The notes: generated by a model from the letters alone, not told the origin. Numbered from the stretch's first letter, positions 34,752-46,011 are shown. The stretch: DNA of 64,000 nucleotides from Bradyrhizobium sp. CCBAU 051011 (GCF_009930815.1 NZ_CP022222.1:2088501-2152500); one strand, 5' to 3'. Numbers and translations are program-made.

Positions 34752-35846
34752 ATGGCGGAGAATACCAGGCCTGTTCAGGCGAGAGATCCGTTCGACAGGT
34801 TTGACGAAGCCATCAGCGATCCTAGGCTGTATGAGGCCGATCAACCTCGATACGAACAGCTCCGCTACGAACCTCGATACGACGAGCCTCAATACGAACA
34901 GTCTCAATACGACCAGCCGCAATATGCGCAGCCTTTTGCGCCGGCGTTTGATCGGACAGATGTACTGCCGGAAGATCTGCCGCCACACGAGGCGGTGCCG
35001 CTTTTCCTCTCCAACTACGAGGAGGAGTCGCATCAGCAGCTTTCCGAATATTCGTTCGGCAGCGGAAGGTTCGGCAGCGGCGGGCTGAAGAAGGCCCGCG
35101 CCGGGCGCATCGTGACCGGCGTCGCAGTGGTGTCGGCGATCGCGGCGGTTCTGGCGCTGTTCTCCATCGACTCGACGCGTGCCGTTATCTTCAACGCCTC
35201 GCTCGGTGGCGGCGGTGGCGGCAGTGCGCCGCCTCCCGCCCAGCTCGCCGCAGCGGTACCGGAGCCGGCACCGCAGCCGCAGCGTGTTGCCGCGCCGCCG
35301 CTGGCCGCAGAACCAGCCGGCGCGGAGATGGCAGCCGCTCGCCGCACGCCTGCCAACGCGATGGCATCGGCCTCGCCGACGCGCGACGAAATTGCCGCCG
35401 CCTATCAGAGCGCGCTCAAGGGCAAGGTCGCGGTGCCCGAGCCGGTGGCGCGCGAAGCCTCCCGCGAAGTGGTTGCTGCGATTAATCCGGTGGCGCCGGC
35501 TGCTGCGGCCGCGCCGGCGGTTCGTGAGCCGGCACCCGTCACGCAAGCGGCGCCTCCTCCGGCACGACGCATCGATCCAGACGAACTCGCGGCGCTACTG
35601 AAGCGGGCGAAGGGCCTGCTTGCGATCGGCGATATTACTTCCGCCCGACTATTGCTTGAGCGCGCGGCGGACGCGCAGGAGCCCGAGGCGGCATTGATGC
35701 TGGCCGGAACGTATGATCCGCAAGTGCTGGGCAGCCAGGATTTGCGGAGCGTCACGCCCGATCCGGCAGCGGCCCGGCTCTGGTACCAGAAGGCCGCCCA
35801 GCTCGGGTCGGCAGATGCGAAGCGGCGGCTCGGCCAGTTGCAGTAG
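34752..35846 (+). CDS. Membrane protein with Tyr-rich repeats and Sel1/TPR-like C-terminus
   Basis: 364 aa. The cytoplasmic N-terminus holds short repeats of the form PQYEQ/PRYDE (about residues 27-60), then one transmembrane helix (about 118-139, GRIVTGVAVVSAIAAVLALF). An Ala/Pro-rich periplasmic linker (150-270) and Sel1-like helices follow (LLKRAKGLLAIGDITSARLLLERAAD, AARLWYQKAAQLGSADAKRRL). ATG 34752 has GGGAG eight bases upstream. It lies 46 bases before a TAXI solute-binding gene and is probably cotranscribed. Function unknown; a scaffold for envelope complexes is conceivable. Confidence 0.75.
   Translation: MAENTRPVQARDPFDRFDEAISDPRLYEADQPRYEQLRYEPRYDEPQYEQSQYDQPQYAQPFAPAFDRTDVLPEDLPPHEAVPLFLSNYEEESHQQLSEYSFGSGRFGSGGLKKARAGRIVTGVAVVSAIAAVLALFSIDSTRAVIFNASLGGGGGGSAPPPAQLAAAVPEPAPQPQRVAAPPLAAEPAGAEMAAARRTPANAMASASPTRDEIAAAYQSALKGKVAVPEPVAREASREVVAAINPVAPAAAAAPAVREPAPVTQAAPPPARRIDPDELAALLKRAKGLLAIGDITSARLLLERAADAQEPEAALMLAGTYDPQVLGSQDLRSVTPDPAAARLWYQKAAQLGSADAKRRLGQLQ
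34846..34931 (+). repeat. Tandem coding repeat, Tyr-(Asp/Glu)-x units
   Basis: Degenerate 12-18-base units around CGATACGAAC / CAATACGACC encode successive Tyr-(Glu/Asp)-(Gln/Pro) peptides in the N-terminus of the Sel1-like protein. Such tracts may vary in length between strains. Confidence 0.6.
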
Positions 35847-35892
35847 GCAATTACTCAAGAGAATTACTCACGACCAGCGCATAGAGGAACCC

Positions 35893-37071
35893 ATGCGACA
35901 CTTACTGGGAATGGCATTGCTTGCCATGACGGTGGCATGCAGCAATACGGCGGCCAAGGCCGCTGACACGGAGTACGACCCGGCCAAGGTAAGCGAAAGT
36001 CTGAAGGCCATTTTCCAGTTCGGTTCGGTGGCCACCAAGCAGGCCCTGAACGCCAATACAGTTACACTGATCTCGGGAACGATCGGCGGCACCTATGTGC
36101 AATTCGGCGCCGATCTCGCTTCCGTGCTCGACGATGGAAACAAGTTGCGCGTACTCCCCATCGTCGGGCGCGGTTCTGTGCAGAGCGTGGCCGACATTCT
36201 GTTCCTGCAGGGTGTCGACCTCGGCATCGTGCGCGCCGACACGCTCGACTATCTCGAGAAGAAGGGCTTTGCGAAGGACATCAAGAAGCAGTTCACCTAT
36301 GTGACCAAGCTCTACAATGAAGAGATGTACGTCCTCGCGTCGAAGTCGATAACGAGCATCAGCCAGCTCAACGGCAAGAAGGTCAGCGTCGATCTTCCCA
36401 ACGGCGGCACCTTCGTGACCGCAGCGGTCGTGTTCGAGCGGCTCGGCATCAAGCCGAACTTCCTCTACCTCGAGCAGCGCATCGCGATGGAGAAAATGCG
36501 GGCGGGCGAGATCGACGCGGTAATTGCCGTCGGCGGCAAGCCGTACAAGTCCGTCAGCAACTTCAACGACAACCGCTTCCACCTCGTACCGGTCGACTAT
36601 ACGCGGCCGCTGCAAACCGACTATCTGCCCGCGGTGCTGACTTCGAAAGATTATCCCAACCTGATCGCGGAAGGGGCGAAGGTCGATACCATTGCCGTGC
36701 CTGCGGTGCTCGCGGCCTACAATTGGGCGCCCAACACCGAGCGTTACCGCAAGCTGGCCCAGTTCGTGGACGCCTTCTTCACCAAGTTCCCGACGTTCCA
36801 GAACCCGCCATTCCATCCGAAGTGGAAGGAAGTGTCGCTGGCGGCGCCGTTGCCGGATTGGCAGCGCCTTCCGGTTGCCGAGCAATGGCTCAAGACCCGC
36901 AATATCGAGGCCGTGTCGCGCGCCAGGTTCGATGAATTCCTGAAACAGAGCCCGACCACCGCAGCAGGCGTAAAGTCGGACGCGGACAAGGAAGCCCTGT
37001 TCAGGCAGTTCCAGGCCTGGGAAGCCGAGCGAAGCGCGCGAGCGCAGGCCCCCTCACCGGCACAGCGCTAG
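35893..37071 (+). CDS. TAXI-family TRAP transporter solute-binding protein
   Basis: 392 aa with a signal peptide (about 1-24; AKA-AD looks like the cleavage site, although a Cys at residue 16 could be lipidated). The core TLISGTIGGTYVQFGADLASVL and RGSVQSVADILFLQGVDLGIVRAD are TAXI hallmarks, binding a carboxylate or amino acid ligand. No DctQ/DctM-type permease gene is adjacent, so either the permease is elsewhere or the protein acts as a sensor partner. GAGGA precedes the ATG. Confidence 0.85.
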   Translation: MRHLLGMALLAMTVACSNTAAKAADTEYDPAKVSESLKAIFQFGSVATKQALNANTVTLISGTIGGTYVQFGADLASVLDDGNKLRVLPIVGRGSVQSVADILFLQGVDLGIVRADTLDYLEKKGFAKDIKKQFTYVTKLYNEEMYVLASKSITSISQLNGKKVSVDLPNGGTFVTAAVVFERLGIKPNFLYLEQRIAMEKMRAGEIDAVIAVGGKPYKSVSNFNDNRFHLVPVDYTRPLQTDYLPAVLTSKDYPNLIAEGAKVDTIAVPAVLAAYNWAPNTERYRKLAQFVDAFFTKFPTFQNPPFHPKWKEVSLAAPLPDWQRLPVAEQWLKTRNIEAVSRARFDEFLKQSPTTAAGVKSDADKEALFRQFQAWEAERSARAQAPSPAQR

Positions 37072-37092
37072 CTACGGCTAGCCAACTGCCGC

Positions 37093-37479
37093 CTATTCCG
37101 TCACATCGGCGGTGTCGATCCCGCGCTTGAGCGCCGCGCGGGCGGCATCGCGGTGCTCCTGTGTGATGTGGCTCGCGACCATGCGGATGGCGGTGGCGAG
37201 AATGGCGGCATCGTCGGTAAAGCCCAGTAATGGCAGCACGTCCGGCATGAAATCGAACGGCACGATGAAATAGGCGACGGCGCCGAGCAGCGCCGCCTGC
37301 ACATGACGCGGCGTCTCTTTATCGAACGCACAGTAATAGGCCGCGAGCAGGTCTTCGGCGAAGGGAAGCTGCGCCACCACCTGCTTGAACTTGATCCAGA
37401 AGCGCCGGCGCACGCTCTCCTGATCCCGCGCCAGCCGGTCGGCGGGTTCGAAACCCATGCTGTGATCGGACGATGCCAT
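37093..37479 (-). CDS. DUF1232 (YkvA-like) protein
   Basis: 128 aa. The DUF1232 signature is the hydrophobic pair of segments with AYFIVPFDFMPDVLPLLGFTDDAAIL near residues 70-97, preceded by a cytoplasmic helical region. The family is widespread and without established function, probably membrane-associated. ATG 37479 is chosen over 37533 because it matches the usual family length. It is followed on the other strand by the TAXI gene's 3' end, 21 bases away. Confidence 0.85.
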   Translation of the reverse strand: MASSDHSMGFEPADRLARDQESVRRRFWIKFKQVVAQLPFAEDLLAAYYCAFDKETPRHVQAALLGAVAYFIVPFDFMPDVLPLLGFTDDAAILATAIRMVASHITQEHRDAARAALKRGIDTADVTE

Positions 37480-37586
37480 CGCGGCGCTCCCCTCAAGGGT
37501 CCGGCGCGGCAGATCGCCGCCGCTACCGAACATAACGAAGAATTGGGGATGTCCGCGCCGCCCCGCAAGATCGCGGGCCGTCCAGC

Positions 37587-37892
37587 TCAGGTGACGCCCA
37601 ATTGCCGCGCGATCGCGTTCATGGCCTTCGCCAGATCGATGTCGCGCCGGGTCACGCCACCGGCGTCATGGGTCGCGAGCACGACTTCCACCGTCTTGTA
37701 GACGTTCTTCCATTCCGGATGATGGTCGTTCTTCTCGGCCACCAGGGCCGCGCGGGACATGAATCCGAAAGCTTCGTTGAAGTCCCTGAAGGTGAAGGTC
37801 CGCTGGATCGCCTCGCGTCCTGATGTCTCGGACCAGCCGGAGAGTTCCGCCAGGGCTGATTTGCGCGCCTCCGCCGATAGTCGTTCCGCCAT
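37587..37892 (-). CDS. phhB: 4a-hydroxytetrahydrobiopterin dehydratase
   Basis: 101 aa, full family length. The active-site signature is [18 protein letters not shown] with catalytic His pair, followed by [15 protein letters not shown]. It recycles the pterin product of phenylalanine hydroxylase (PCD/DCoH family). No phenylalanine hydroxylase gene is nearby, so it may serve another pterin pathway such as molybdopterin metabolism. Confidence 0.92.
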   Translation of the reverse strand: MAERLSAEARKSALAELSGWSETSGREAIQRTFTFRDFNEAFGFMSRAALVAEKNDHHPEWKNVYKTVEVVLATHDAGGVTRRDIDLAKAMNAIARQLGVT

Positions 37893-38098
37893 GATCGCCT
37901 CCCGTTTCAGACAGCCTCCACCCTAACACCGAAGGCCACATCGGGGATCCCCTGCCCCGAAATGGACCAATGCCGGCTTGGGGACGGCCGATAACCATGA
38001 CGCAGATGTAACAATGGTTAGGCGCGGAAGTTTGCTAGGATGTCGGAGTAACCGTGCCGACGGCATAAAATTGTACCTCGAACGATTACCAGGGATTG

Positions 38099-39520
38099 AT
38101 GACCGACAGCCCCCATTCCGAGGCAATGCCGGCCCCGCCCTCGCCCCGCTCCGCGAAACGACGGCTGACATTCGTCACGCTGGCCGGCGTACTGGCCATC
38201 GTCGGCGCGCTGGCGGCCGGCTACTACTTTGCCATGCGGCCGGTGACGCTGCGGATCGCCGTCGGTCCTGCCGCCAGCGACGACCTCAAGGTGGTTCAGA
38301 ACCTGGCGCAGGCCTTCAACAACCAGCGCAACACGCTGGTCCGGTTGCGCCCGGTACAGACCGACGGCGCGCTTGCCAGCGCCAACCTGCTCGGAGAGGG
38401 CAAAGCCGATCTCGCCATCATCAGGGGCGATCTCGAAATACCGAAGAACGCGCAGGCGGTGGCGACGCTGCGCAAGAACGTCGTGGTGCTGTGGGTCGCG
38501 TCGGCCGGCAAGAGCAAGGGCAAGAAGGCTGCAGCTGGCATCACGAAAATCGGCCAGCTCGCCGGACGCCGCATCGCCGTCGTCGGCCGCACCCAGGCCA
38601 ATGTCAATCTGCTCAAGGTGATCCTGCGGCAATACGGCGTGGATCCGGCCAACGTCGAGATCGTCCAGTTCCCCGCCAACGAGGCAGCGGAGGCCATTCG
38701 TAACCAGAAGGCCGATGCCTATCTCGCCGCCGGCCCGGTCAACAGCAAGATCACGGCGGACGCGATCGCCGCATCGGTGCGCGACGGCGGTACGCCGAAA
38801 TTCCTCGCGATCGATTCCGCCGAGGCGATTGCGCAGAACTTTCCCGCCTACGAGGCCGCCGACATCCCGGCCGGAGCTTTTGGCAGCGCGCCGGGCCGGC
38901 CCGAGGAAGAGGTCAAGACCATCAGTTTTGCGCATCACATCGTGGCGCGCCGAGGCATTTCGGAATCGACCATCGCGATCTTTACGCGGCAGTTGTTTGC
39001 GATCCGCCAGAACCTGAAGAACGAATTCCCGCTCGCCGCCAAGATCGAGACGCCCGACACCGACAAGGACGCCACGATCCCCGTGCATCCCGGCGCCGCC
39101 GCCTTTGTCGACGGCGAGGAAAAAACCTTCCTCGACCGCTACAGCGACTACATCTGGTGGAGCCTGATGGCGCTATCGGCGATGGGCTCGGCCGGCGCCT
39201 GGTTCGCCGGATATCTCAAGAAGGACGAGCGCAACGTCAACACGCCGCAGCGCGACCGGCTGCTCGACATGCTCACCGCCGCCCGCCAATGCGATTCGAT
39301 GGAGGAGCTCGACCAGATGCAGGCGGAAGCGGACGCCATTCTGCGCGATACGCTGCAATGCTATGAGCACGGCACGAACGAGGAAGGTACCTTGACCGCG
39401 TTCAACATCGCGATCGAGCAGTTCCACAACGCGGTGGCCGACCGCAAGACGCTGTTGATGAGCATGCCGCAAAACCTGCAGCGGGCGAGCGCGCAATTCC
39501 GCGCGGCCAGCAGCGCCTGA
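38099..39520 (+). CDS. Membrane-anchored TAXI-like substrate-binding protein
   Basis: 473 aa. One helix near the N-terminus (about 24-44, FVTLAGVLAIVGALAAGYYF) tethers a TAXI domain (about 50-330). The domain has RIAVGPAASDDLKVVQ, then QTDGALASANLLGEGKADLA in place of the usual GSxxN region. A second helix (about 355-375, IWWSLMALSAMGSAGAWFAGYL) leads to a cytoplasmic helical tail. This two-membrane-segment form is not a soluble TRAP receptor and has no permease beside it. ATG 38099 follows AGGGA. A sensory or regulatory role is inference. Confidence 0.78.
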   Translation: MTDSPHSEAMPAPPSPRSAKRRLTFVTLAGVLAIVGALAAGYYFAMRPVTLRIAVGPAASDDLKVVQNLAQAFNNQRNTLVRLRPVQTDGALASANLLGEGKADLAIIRGDLEIPKNAQAVATLRKNVVVLWVASAGKSKGKKAAAGITKIGQLAGRRIAVVGRTQANVNLLKVILRQYGVDPANVEIVQFPANEAAEAIRNQKADAYLAAGPVNSKITADAIAASVRDGGTPKFLAIDSAEAIAQNFPAYEAADIPAGAFGSAPGRPEEEVKTISFAHHIVARRGISESTIAIFTRQLFAIRQNLKNEFPLAAKIETPDTDKDATIPVHPGAAAFVDGEEKTFLDRYSDYIWWSLMALSAMGSAGAWFAGYLKKDERNVNTPQRDRLLDMLTAARQCDSMEELDQMQAEADAILRDTLQCYEHGTNEEGTLTAFNIAIEQFHNAVADRKTLLMSMPQNLQRASAQFRAASSA

Positions 39521-39611
39521 TCTGCCAATCCGGTAATCGAACCGTCATCAATTCCGTCTAGCCCGGTCGCCACTTTCCGCGCATTCTGGCCGCGGAATAG
39601 CGGGGGCTTGT

Positions 39612-41171
39612 ATGACGTTCAGGATTTCAAGCAGAATTTCCCGTCGACGCTTCCTCGCCACGACGGGCGTCGGCGCTGTTGCACTGGCAACGCCCTATCT
39701 CAGCCGCGCCGCCGACCGGCCGGTCGTAACCTCCGGTGTGCAGTCCGGCGATGTCGGCAGCGACGGCGGCGTAGTATGGGCGCGCGCCGACCGTCCCTCG
39801 CAAATGCTGGTCGAGGTCGCCACCTCGGATTCCTTTACCAATGAGCGGACGCTGCCGCCGATCGCAGCACTGCCCGAAAGCGACTTCGCCGCAAAGATGC
39901 TGCTGGAGAATCTGCCTGCCGGGCAGGAGGTTTTCTATCGTGTCCGGTTTCGCGATCTCGCGCATATCGGCGTCGAAAGCGAGCCGGTAGTCGGGCGCTT
40001 CCGCACCGCGCCGGCCGATCGCCGCGACGTCAGTTTCGTCTGGGGCGGCGACGTCGCCGGGCAGGGCTGGGGCATCAACCCGGATGACGGCGGCATGTTC
40101 ACCTTCGCCACCATGCGCAAGCACCGCCCGGATTTCCTGCTGCACTCCGGCGACACCATCTATGCCGACGGACCGCTCAAGAGCGAGGTGACGCTTGCCG
40201 ACGGCAAGATCTGGAAGAACGTGACGACGCCCGAGAAGTCGAAAGTCGCAGAAACGCTGGACGAATTCCGCGCCGCGCACAGGTACAATTTCATGGATGA
40301 GCATCTGCGCGCGTTCAACGCCGAGGTGCCCGTGTTCGTGCAGTGGGACGACCATGAAGTCGTCAACAACTGGTCGTCCTCCAAGGAACTGCCTGCCAGC
40401 TACAAGGAGCGCAACATCGCGCTGCTCGCCGCCCGCGCGGCGCGCGCCTTCCACGAAATGTATCCGATCCGCGAAAGCATCACGGAGCCGGGACGGGTCT
40501 ACCGGACGCTCAATTACGGACCGCATCTCGACGTCTTCATGCTGGATGAGCGCAGCTATCGCGGTCCGAATGGTCCGAACCAGGAGACCGATTACGGTCC
40601 CGAAAGCTATTTCCTCGGGCCCGAGCAGCTCGCCTGGCTGAAACGGGGACTGTTGAATTCGCGCGCCACCTGGAAGGTGATCGCATCCGACATGCCGCTC
40701 AGCATCATCGTCTATGACGATGCGGCCAACAAGAAAGGCTCGGAGGCCGTAGCCCAGGGCGACGGCCCGCCGCGCGGCCGTGAGCTGGAGATTGCCGACC
40801 TCCTGCGGTTCATCAGGACGTCGGGCGTGGCCAACACCGTGTGGCTGACCGCGGACGTGCACTACGCCGCCGCGCACTACTACAATCCCGACAAGGCGCA
40901 GTTTCAAGAGTTCGACCCGTTCTGGGAATTCGTCGCCGGCCCCCTGCACGCCGGCACGTTCGGCCCGAACGACCTCGACAATACCTTCGGCCCCGAAGTG
41001 AAGTTCATCAAGGCACCGGGACCCGGCAATCAAAACCTGCCGCCGTCCGCCGGCATGCAGTTCTTCGGCCATGTCAGGATCGACGGCCGCAGCGGCCAGA
41101 TGACGGTGACGCTGCGCGACCGCGCCGATGTTGTGCTGTGGTCGACGACGCTCGATCCCAAGCCGGTCTAG
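39612..41171 (+). CDS. phoD: PhoD-family alkaline phosphatase/phosphodiesterase
   Basis: 519 aa. A twin-arginine signal (SRRRFLATTGVGAVALATPY) exports it folded. Metal and active-site blocks are VWGGDVAGQGWG, LLHSGDTIYADGP, FVQWDDHEVVNNW and TADVHYAAAHYY. PhoD enzymes use Fe and Ca to cleave phosphate mono- and diesters in the periplasm. The window also has a PhoA-type enzyme, so two unrelated phosphatases coexist. No phosphate regulon box was found upstream. Confidence 0.92.
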   Translation: MTFRISSRISRRRFLATTGVGAVALATPYLSRAADRPVVTSGVQSGDVGSDGGVVWARADRPSQMLVEVATSDSFTNERTLPPIAALPESDFAAKMLLENLPAGQEVFYRVRFRDLAHIGVESEPVVGRFRTAPADRRDVSFVWGGDVAGQGWGINPDDGGMFTFATMRKHRPDFLLHSGDTIYADGPLKSEVTLADGKIWKNVTTPEKSKVAETLDEFRAAHRYNFMDEHLRAFNAEVPVFVQWDDHEVVNNWSSSKELPASYKERNIALLAARAARAFHEMYPIRESITEPGRVYRTLNYGPHLDVFMLDERSYRGPNGPNQETDYGPESYFLGPEQLAWLKRGLLNSRATWKVIASDMPLSIIVYDDAANKKGSEAVAQGDGPPRGRELEIADLLRFIRTSGVANTVWLTADVHYAAAHYYNPDKAQFQEFDPFWEFVAGPLHAGTFGPNDLDNTFGPEVKFIKAPGPGNQNLPPSAGMQFFGHVRIDGRSGQMTVTLRDRADVVLWSTTLDPKPV

Positions 41172-41184
41172 CGGCCGCGATCCG

Positions 41185-41565
41185 TCAAGACTTCGCGCCG
41201 CGGTACCTCAGCATCGTCTGCAGCGCATCCGTCGAGCAGGGCTTGGGCAGCCGCGGCTTGGTCGCGAATGCTTCCGGCAGCCCAGCGTCGGCGCCATAGC
41301 CGGTGACGAAGGCAAACGGAATTTTCAGCGCTTCGAGCCGTTCGGCCACCGCAAAGCTCTTCTCGCGGATCAGGCTGACATCGAGCAGCGCAAAATCCGG
41401 TGGCCGATGCGCGATCAGTTCAAGCGCCTTGGCCACGTTCGCGGCGATCCGCACCGTCTTCACGCCGAACCCCAGAATCGTGTCTTCGAAATCGAGCGCG
41501 ATGATCGGATCATCTTCGACGACCAGCACGTCGCCGGGCATGCCGTCATGGGGGGCGCGGTCCAT
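41185..41565 (-). CDS. Stand-alone response regulator receiver
   Basis: 126 aa, receiver domain only. Acidic pocket VVEDDPI near residue 17, phospho-acceptor Asp in DFALLDVSL, Thr in AFVTGYG and Lys in PRLPKPCS. It has no output domain, so it signals by protein contact. Nearest candidates are a cognate kinase elsewhere or the Crp-like gene divergent from it, but no direct link is shown. Confidence 0.9.
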   Translation of the reverse strand: MDRAPHDGMPGDVLVVEDDPIIALDFEDTILGFGVKTVRIAANVAKALELIAHRPPDFALLDVSLIREKSFAVAERLEALKIPFAFVTGYGADAGLPEAFATKPRLPKPCSTDALQTMLRYRGAKS

Positions 41566-41764
41566 GTTCTCGCCAGTTCAACCTTGAAATTTTGACAGGA
41601 CCGGGCCGAAGCCCCGGAAGCGATTGTTCCGGCCGGCGCCCAGGAGCACGCCCGCCGGTTCCGGAACTGAAACCACCACATGTCCGTTCTAGCGTCTGTC
41701 CACTTGTGCACACATCGATGGCGTCAAACAGATTATTGTCTTTGGAGGGGAACGAGGAATTTTC

Positions 41765-42520
41765 ATGCTTACGCGACGAACCGGGACGGCCGGTGAGCGG
41801 CCGTTCAACAACCTGCTGCGCCGTTTGAACGACGCCGATTTTGCGTTGATCGAACCGCATCTCGTCGCGGCCGACGCCAATCCGAACGACCTGCTCTACA
41901 GTCCCGGCGACAATGTCGAGACGGTGCATTTCCCATGCGGCCCCAGCCTCGTCTCCTACATGGTCGCCAGCGAGGATGGCCGCGACGTCGAAACCATCCT
42001 GATCGGCCGCGAGGGCGCGGTCGGCGGCATCGTCAGCCAGGGCCATCTGCCGGCCTATACCCGCATCACGGTCAAGTTCGCCGGACCGTTCGTGCGGCTT
42101 CCGGTTGGAAAGCTCGATGCGGCAAAAACGAAATCGCGCACGCTGAGCAACATCTTCGCGCGCTATGCGGATTGCATGCTGGCGCAAATCTTCCAGTCCA
42201 CCGCCTGCAATGCGATTCATTCGATCGAGCAGCGCACAGCGAAATGGATCATTTCGGCGATGGAACGCACCGATGGCGAGGACGCCGTGCCGCTGACGCA
42301 CGAGCAACTGGCGACCTTGCTCGGTGTCGGCCGCTCCTACACCAGCCGGGTGATCCAGACCTTCAAGGCGGAAGGCACGCTGGAGACCCGGCGCGGTTCG
42401 ATCGTCATCCGCAACCCGGATGCGCTGCGGAACCGGTCCTGCCGCTGCAATGAGGCCGTGAAAGGCCATTTTGACGAGGTTTTGCGGGGGGTCTACCCCG
42501 ACCCCAAGCAGGATAATTAG
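41765..42520 (+). CDS. Crp/Fnr-family transcriptional regulator
   Basis: 251 aa. N-terminal beta-roll (about 20-130) without a recognisable cyclic-nucleotide phosphate motif or Fnr cysteine cluster, a long dimer helix and a C-terminal HTH (LTHEQLATLLGVGRSYTSRVIQTFKAEG, about 180-205). An unusual tail has a Cys-rich NRSCRCNEA. It belongs to the rhizobial Crp subgroup of unknown ligand. A GAGGAATTTTC leader provides the RBS. It is transcribed away from the lone receiver, so a common control is possible. Confidence 0.88.
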   Translation: MLTRRTGTAGERPFNNLLRRLNDADFALIEPHLVAADANPNDLLYSPGDNVETVHFPCGPSLVSYMVASEDGRDVETILIGREGAVGGIVSQGHLPAYTRITVKFAGPFVRLPVGKLDAAKTKSRTLSNIFARYADCMLAQIFQSTACNAIHSIEQRTAKWIISAMERTDGEDAVPLTHEQLATLLGVGRSYTSRVIQTFKAEGTLETRRGSIVIRNPDALRNRSCRCNEAVKGHFDEVLRGVYPDPKQDN

Positions 42521-42615
42521 GGCCGGTGCCCGGCCAAAATCGGCTAACCAAATGCCAAACAAACCATTGTTTTTTGGCGTTTTCTGAATATATTGCGCCG
42601 CAACGCGTAAGGTGT

Positions 42616-42636
42616 GCCCGGTCCTTTTGGCCGGGC
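42616..42636 (+). terminator. Possible terminator/attenuator upstream of typA
   Basis: GCCCGG-TCCTTTTGG-CCGGGC stem followed by TTCCTTTTT, between the Crp-like gene and typA. The stem is only six bases and the T run is interrupted, so confidence is moderate. Confidence 0.45.
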
Positions 42637-42690
42637 TTCCTTTTTGGGCCCGGGTTTGAGGCCAGGGCCCCGTTCGCATCCCAGGTTTCG

Positions 42691-42737
42691 AGCGCGATCC
42701 GGAAAAGTGGGTCCCGGTTTTCCGGCGAGATCGCGCT
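42691..42737. repeat. Family C-related inverted repeat in the typA leader
   Basis: AGCGCGATCCGGAAAA / TTTTCCGGCGAGATCGCGCT arms around GTGGGTCCCGG, resembling the family C GAAGTGGGCACCGG core. It lies 30 bases before the typA start and might affect its leader RNA. Confidence 0.65.
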
Positions 42738-42767
42738 TCCACCATTTGCACGACCAGAAGAAGAGCC

Positions 42768-44594
<1,827 letters not shown>

Positions 44595-44616
44595 GGCGCT
44601 GTCCGCCGAACAAACC

Positions 44617-44730
44617 GTCATGGCCGGGCTTGTCCCGGCCATCTACGTCTTCGATACTGCTACACAAGAACGTGGATGCCCGGGACATCCAGCGCGAAGA
44701 CGCGCTACGCGCTTTAGCCCGGGCACAATG
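44617..44730. repeat. Intergenic palindromic repeat, family E
   Basis: Contains ATGGCCGGGCTTGTCCCGGCCAT and GATGCCCGGGACATCC / CGCTTTAGCCCGGGCAC inverted parts with GCGAAGACGCGCTACGC in between. It lies between typA and the amine oxidase gene. Only one copy occurs here, but it looks like the common rhizobial repeats. Confidence 0.75.
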
Positions 44731-44747
44731 ATGAAGCAGACGGCGTA

Positions 44748-46004
44748 ATGTCCCTCCCCTCCTCAGTCGATGTCGCCATCATCGGCGCCGGCGCCGCCGG
44801 CCTCGGCGCCGCGAATACGCTGAAGAACTCCGGCCTTTCCGTCCTCGTGCTGGAAGCGCGCGAGCGGGTCGGCGGCCGCGCCCACACCATCATGGCCTCG
44901 CCCGACGTCACCTTCGACGTCGGTTGCGGCTGGCTGCATTCGGCGGATGTGAACTCTTTCGTCAACATCGCCGAACAGCTCGGCTTCGAGATCAACAGGT
45001 CACTGCCGCCCTGGCGCGAGCGCGCCCATGGCAAGGCGTTTCCGCAGGAAGACCGCGACGATTTTATCCGCGCGCTAAATGCGTTCTATGATCGCGCCGA
45101 GCAAGCGGCTGCTGAAGCCGGGAAGAGTGGCCGCGACGCCGTCGCCAGCCTTTATCTGGAGCCCGGCAATCGCTGGAATCCGATGATCGACGCGATCTCG
45201 ACCTATGTGAACGGCTGCGAGCTCGATCAGGTTTCCATTCTCGACATGGACGCCTATGAGGATACCGATATCAACTGGCGTGTCCGCCGCGGCTACGGCG
45301 CTCTCGTTGCTGCCTATGGCGCAACATGTCAGCTCGCGCTCAATTGCGTGGTGACGCTGATCGATCACTCGGGAAAGCGTGTCCGCATCGAGACTTCGCA
45401 GGGCACGCTGATTGCGGACAAGGTGATCGTCACCGTTCCAACCAATCTGATCGCCGACGAGGCGATCCGCTTTCATCCGCCTTTGCCGGCCAAGGTCGAT
45501 GCCGCGCGCGGCCTGCCGCTCGGCCTCGCCGACAAGGTGACGCTGGCGCTGGATGAGCCGGAGGCGCTGCCGATAGAGGGCAATCTGCGCGGCGCCACCA
45601 TGCGCACTGCGATGGGCACCTATCACATCCGCCCGTTCGGCCAGCCCTGCATCGAAGGCTTTTTCGGCGGCCGTTACGCGCAATCGCTGGAAGATGCCGG
45701 CGATGGCGCGCTTGCGGCAGCAAGCATCGACGAGATCGTCTCATTCCTCGGCAACGGTTTCCGTCGCAAGCTAAAGCCGCTCGCCGAATCGCGCTGGGCG
45801 CATGATCCGTTCGCCCGTGGCTCGTACTCGCATGCGCTGCCGGGACATGCCGGCGACCGCGCGGTGCTGGCGGCGCCGGTCGATGGCCGGCTGTTCTTTG
45901 CGGGGGAGGCAACCTCGCCGGAGTTTTTCACGACCGCGCATGGGGCAAGGGACAGCGGAGAGAGGGCGGCGGGGGAAATTTTGGCGTCGTTGACGAAGCG
46001 TTGA
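44748..46004 (+). CDS. FAD-dependent amine oxidase-like protein
   Basis: 418 aa. FAD motif IIGAGAAGLGAANTL (about 9-23), GGRAHT, and the C-terminal FFAGEATSPEFFTTAHGA motif of flavin monoamine oxidases. It oxidises amines or polyamines or acts on other substrates; the aromatic cage cannot be judged. No signal peptide, so cytoplasmic. It is followed by a family B repeat eight bases after the stop. Confidence 0.86.
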   Translation: MSLPSSVDVAIIGAGAAGLGAANTLKNSGLSVLVLEARERVGGRAHTIMASPDVTFDVGCGWLHSADVNSFVNIAEQLGFEINRSLPPWRERAHGKAFPQEDRDDFIRALNAFYDRAEQAAAEAGKSGRDAVASLYLEPGNRWNPMIDAISTYVNGCELDQVSILDMDAYEDTDINWRVRRGYGALVAAYGATCQLALNCVVTLIDHSGKRVRIETSQGTLIADKVIVTVPTNLIADEAIRFHPPLPAKVDAARGLPLGLADKVTLALDEPEALPIEGNLRGATMRTAMGTYHIRPFGQPCIEGFFGGRYAQSLEDAGDGALAAASIDEIVSFLGNGFRRKLKPLAESRWAHDPFARGSYSHALPGHAGDRAVLAAPVDGRLFFAGEATSPEFFTTAHGARDSGERAAGEILASLTKR

Positions 46005-46011
46005 TTGTTGC

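Noticed and set aside
39627..41072. 481-aa minus-strand ORF
   Set aside because: Antisense to phoD, whose Tat signal and active-site blocks are intact.
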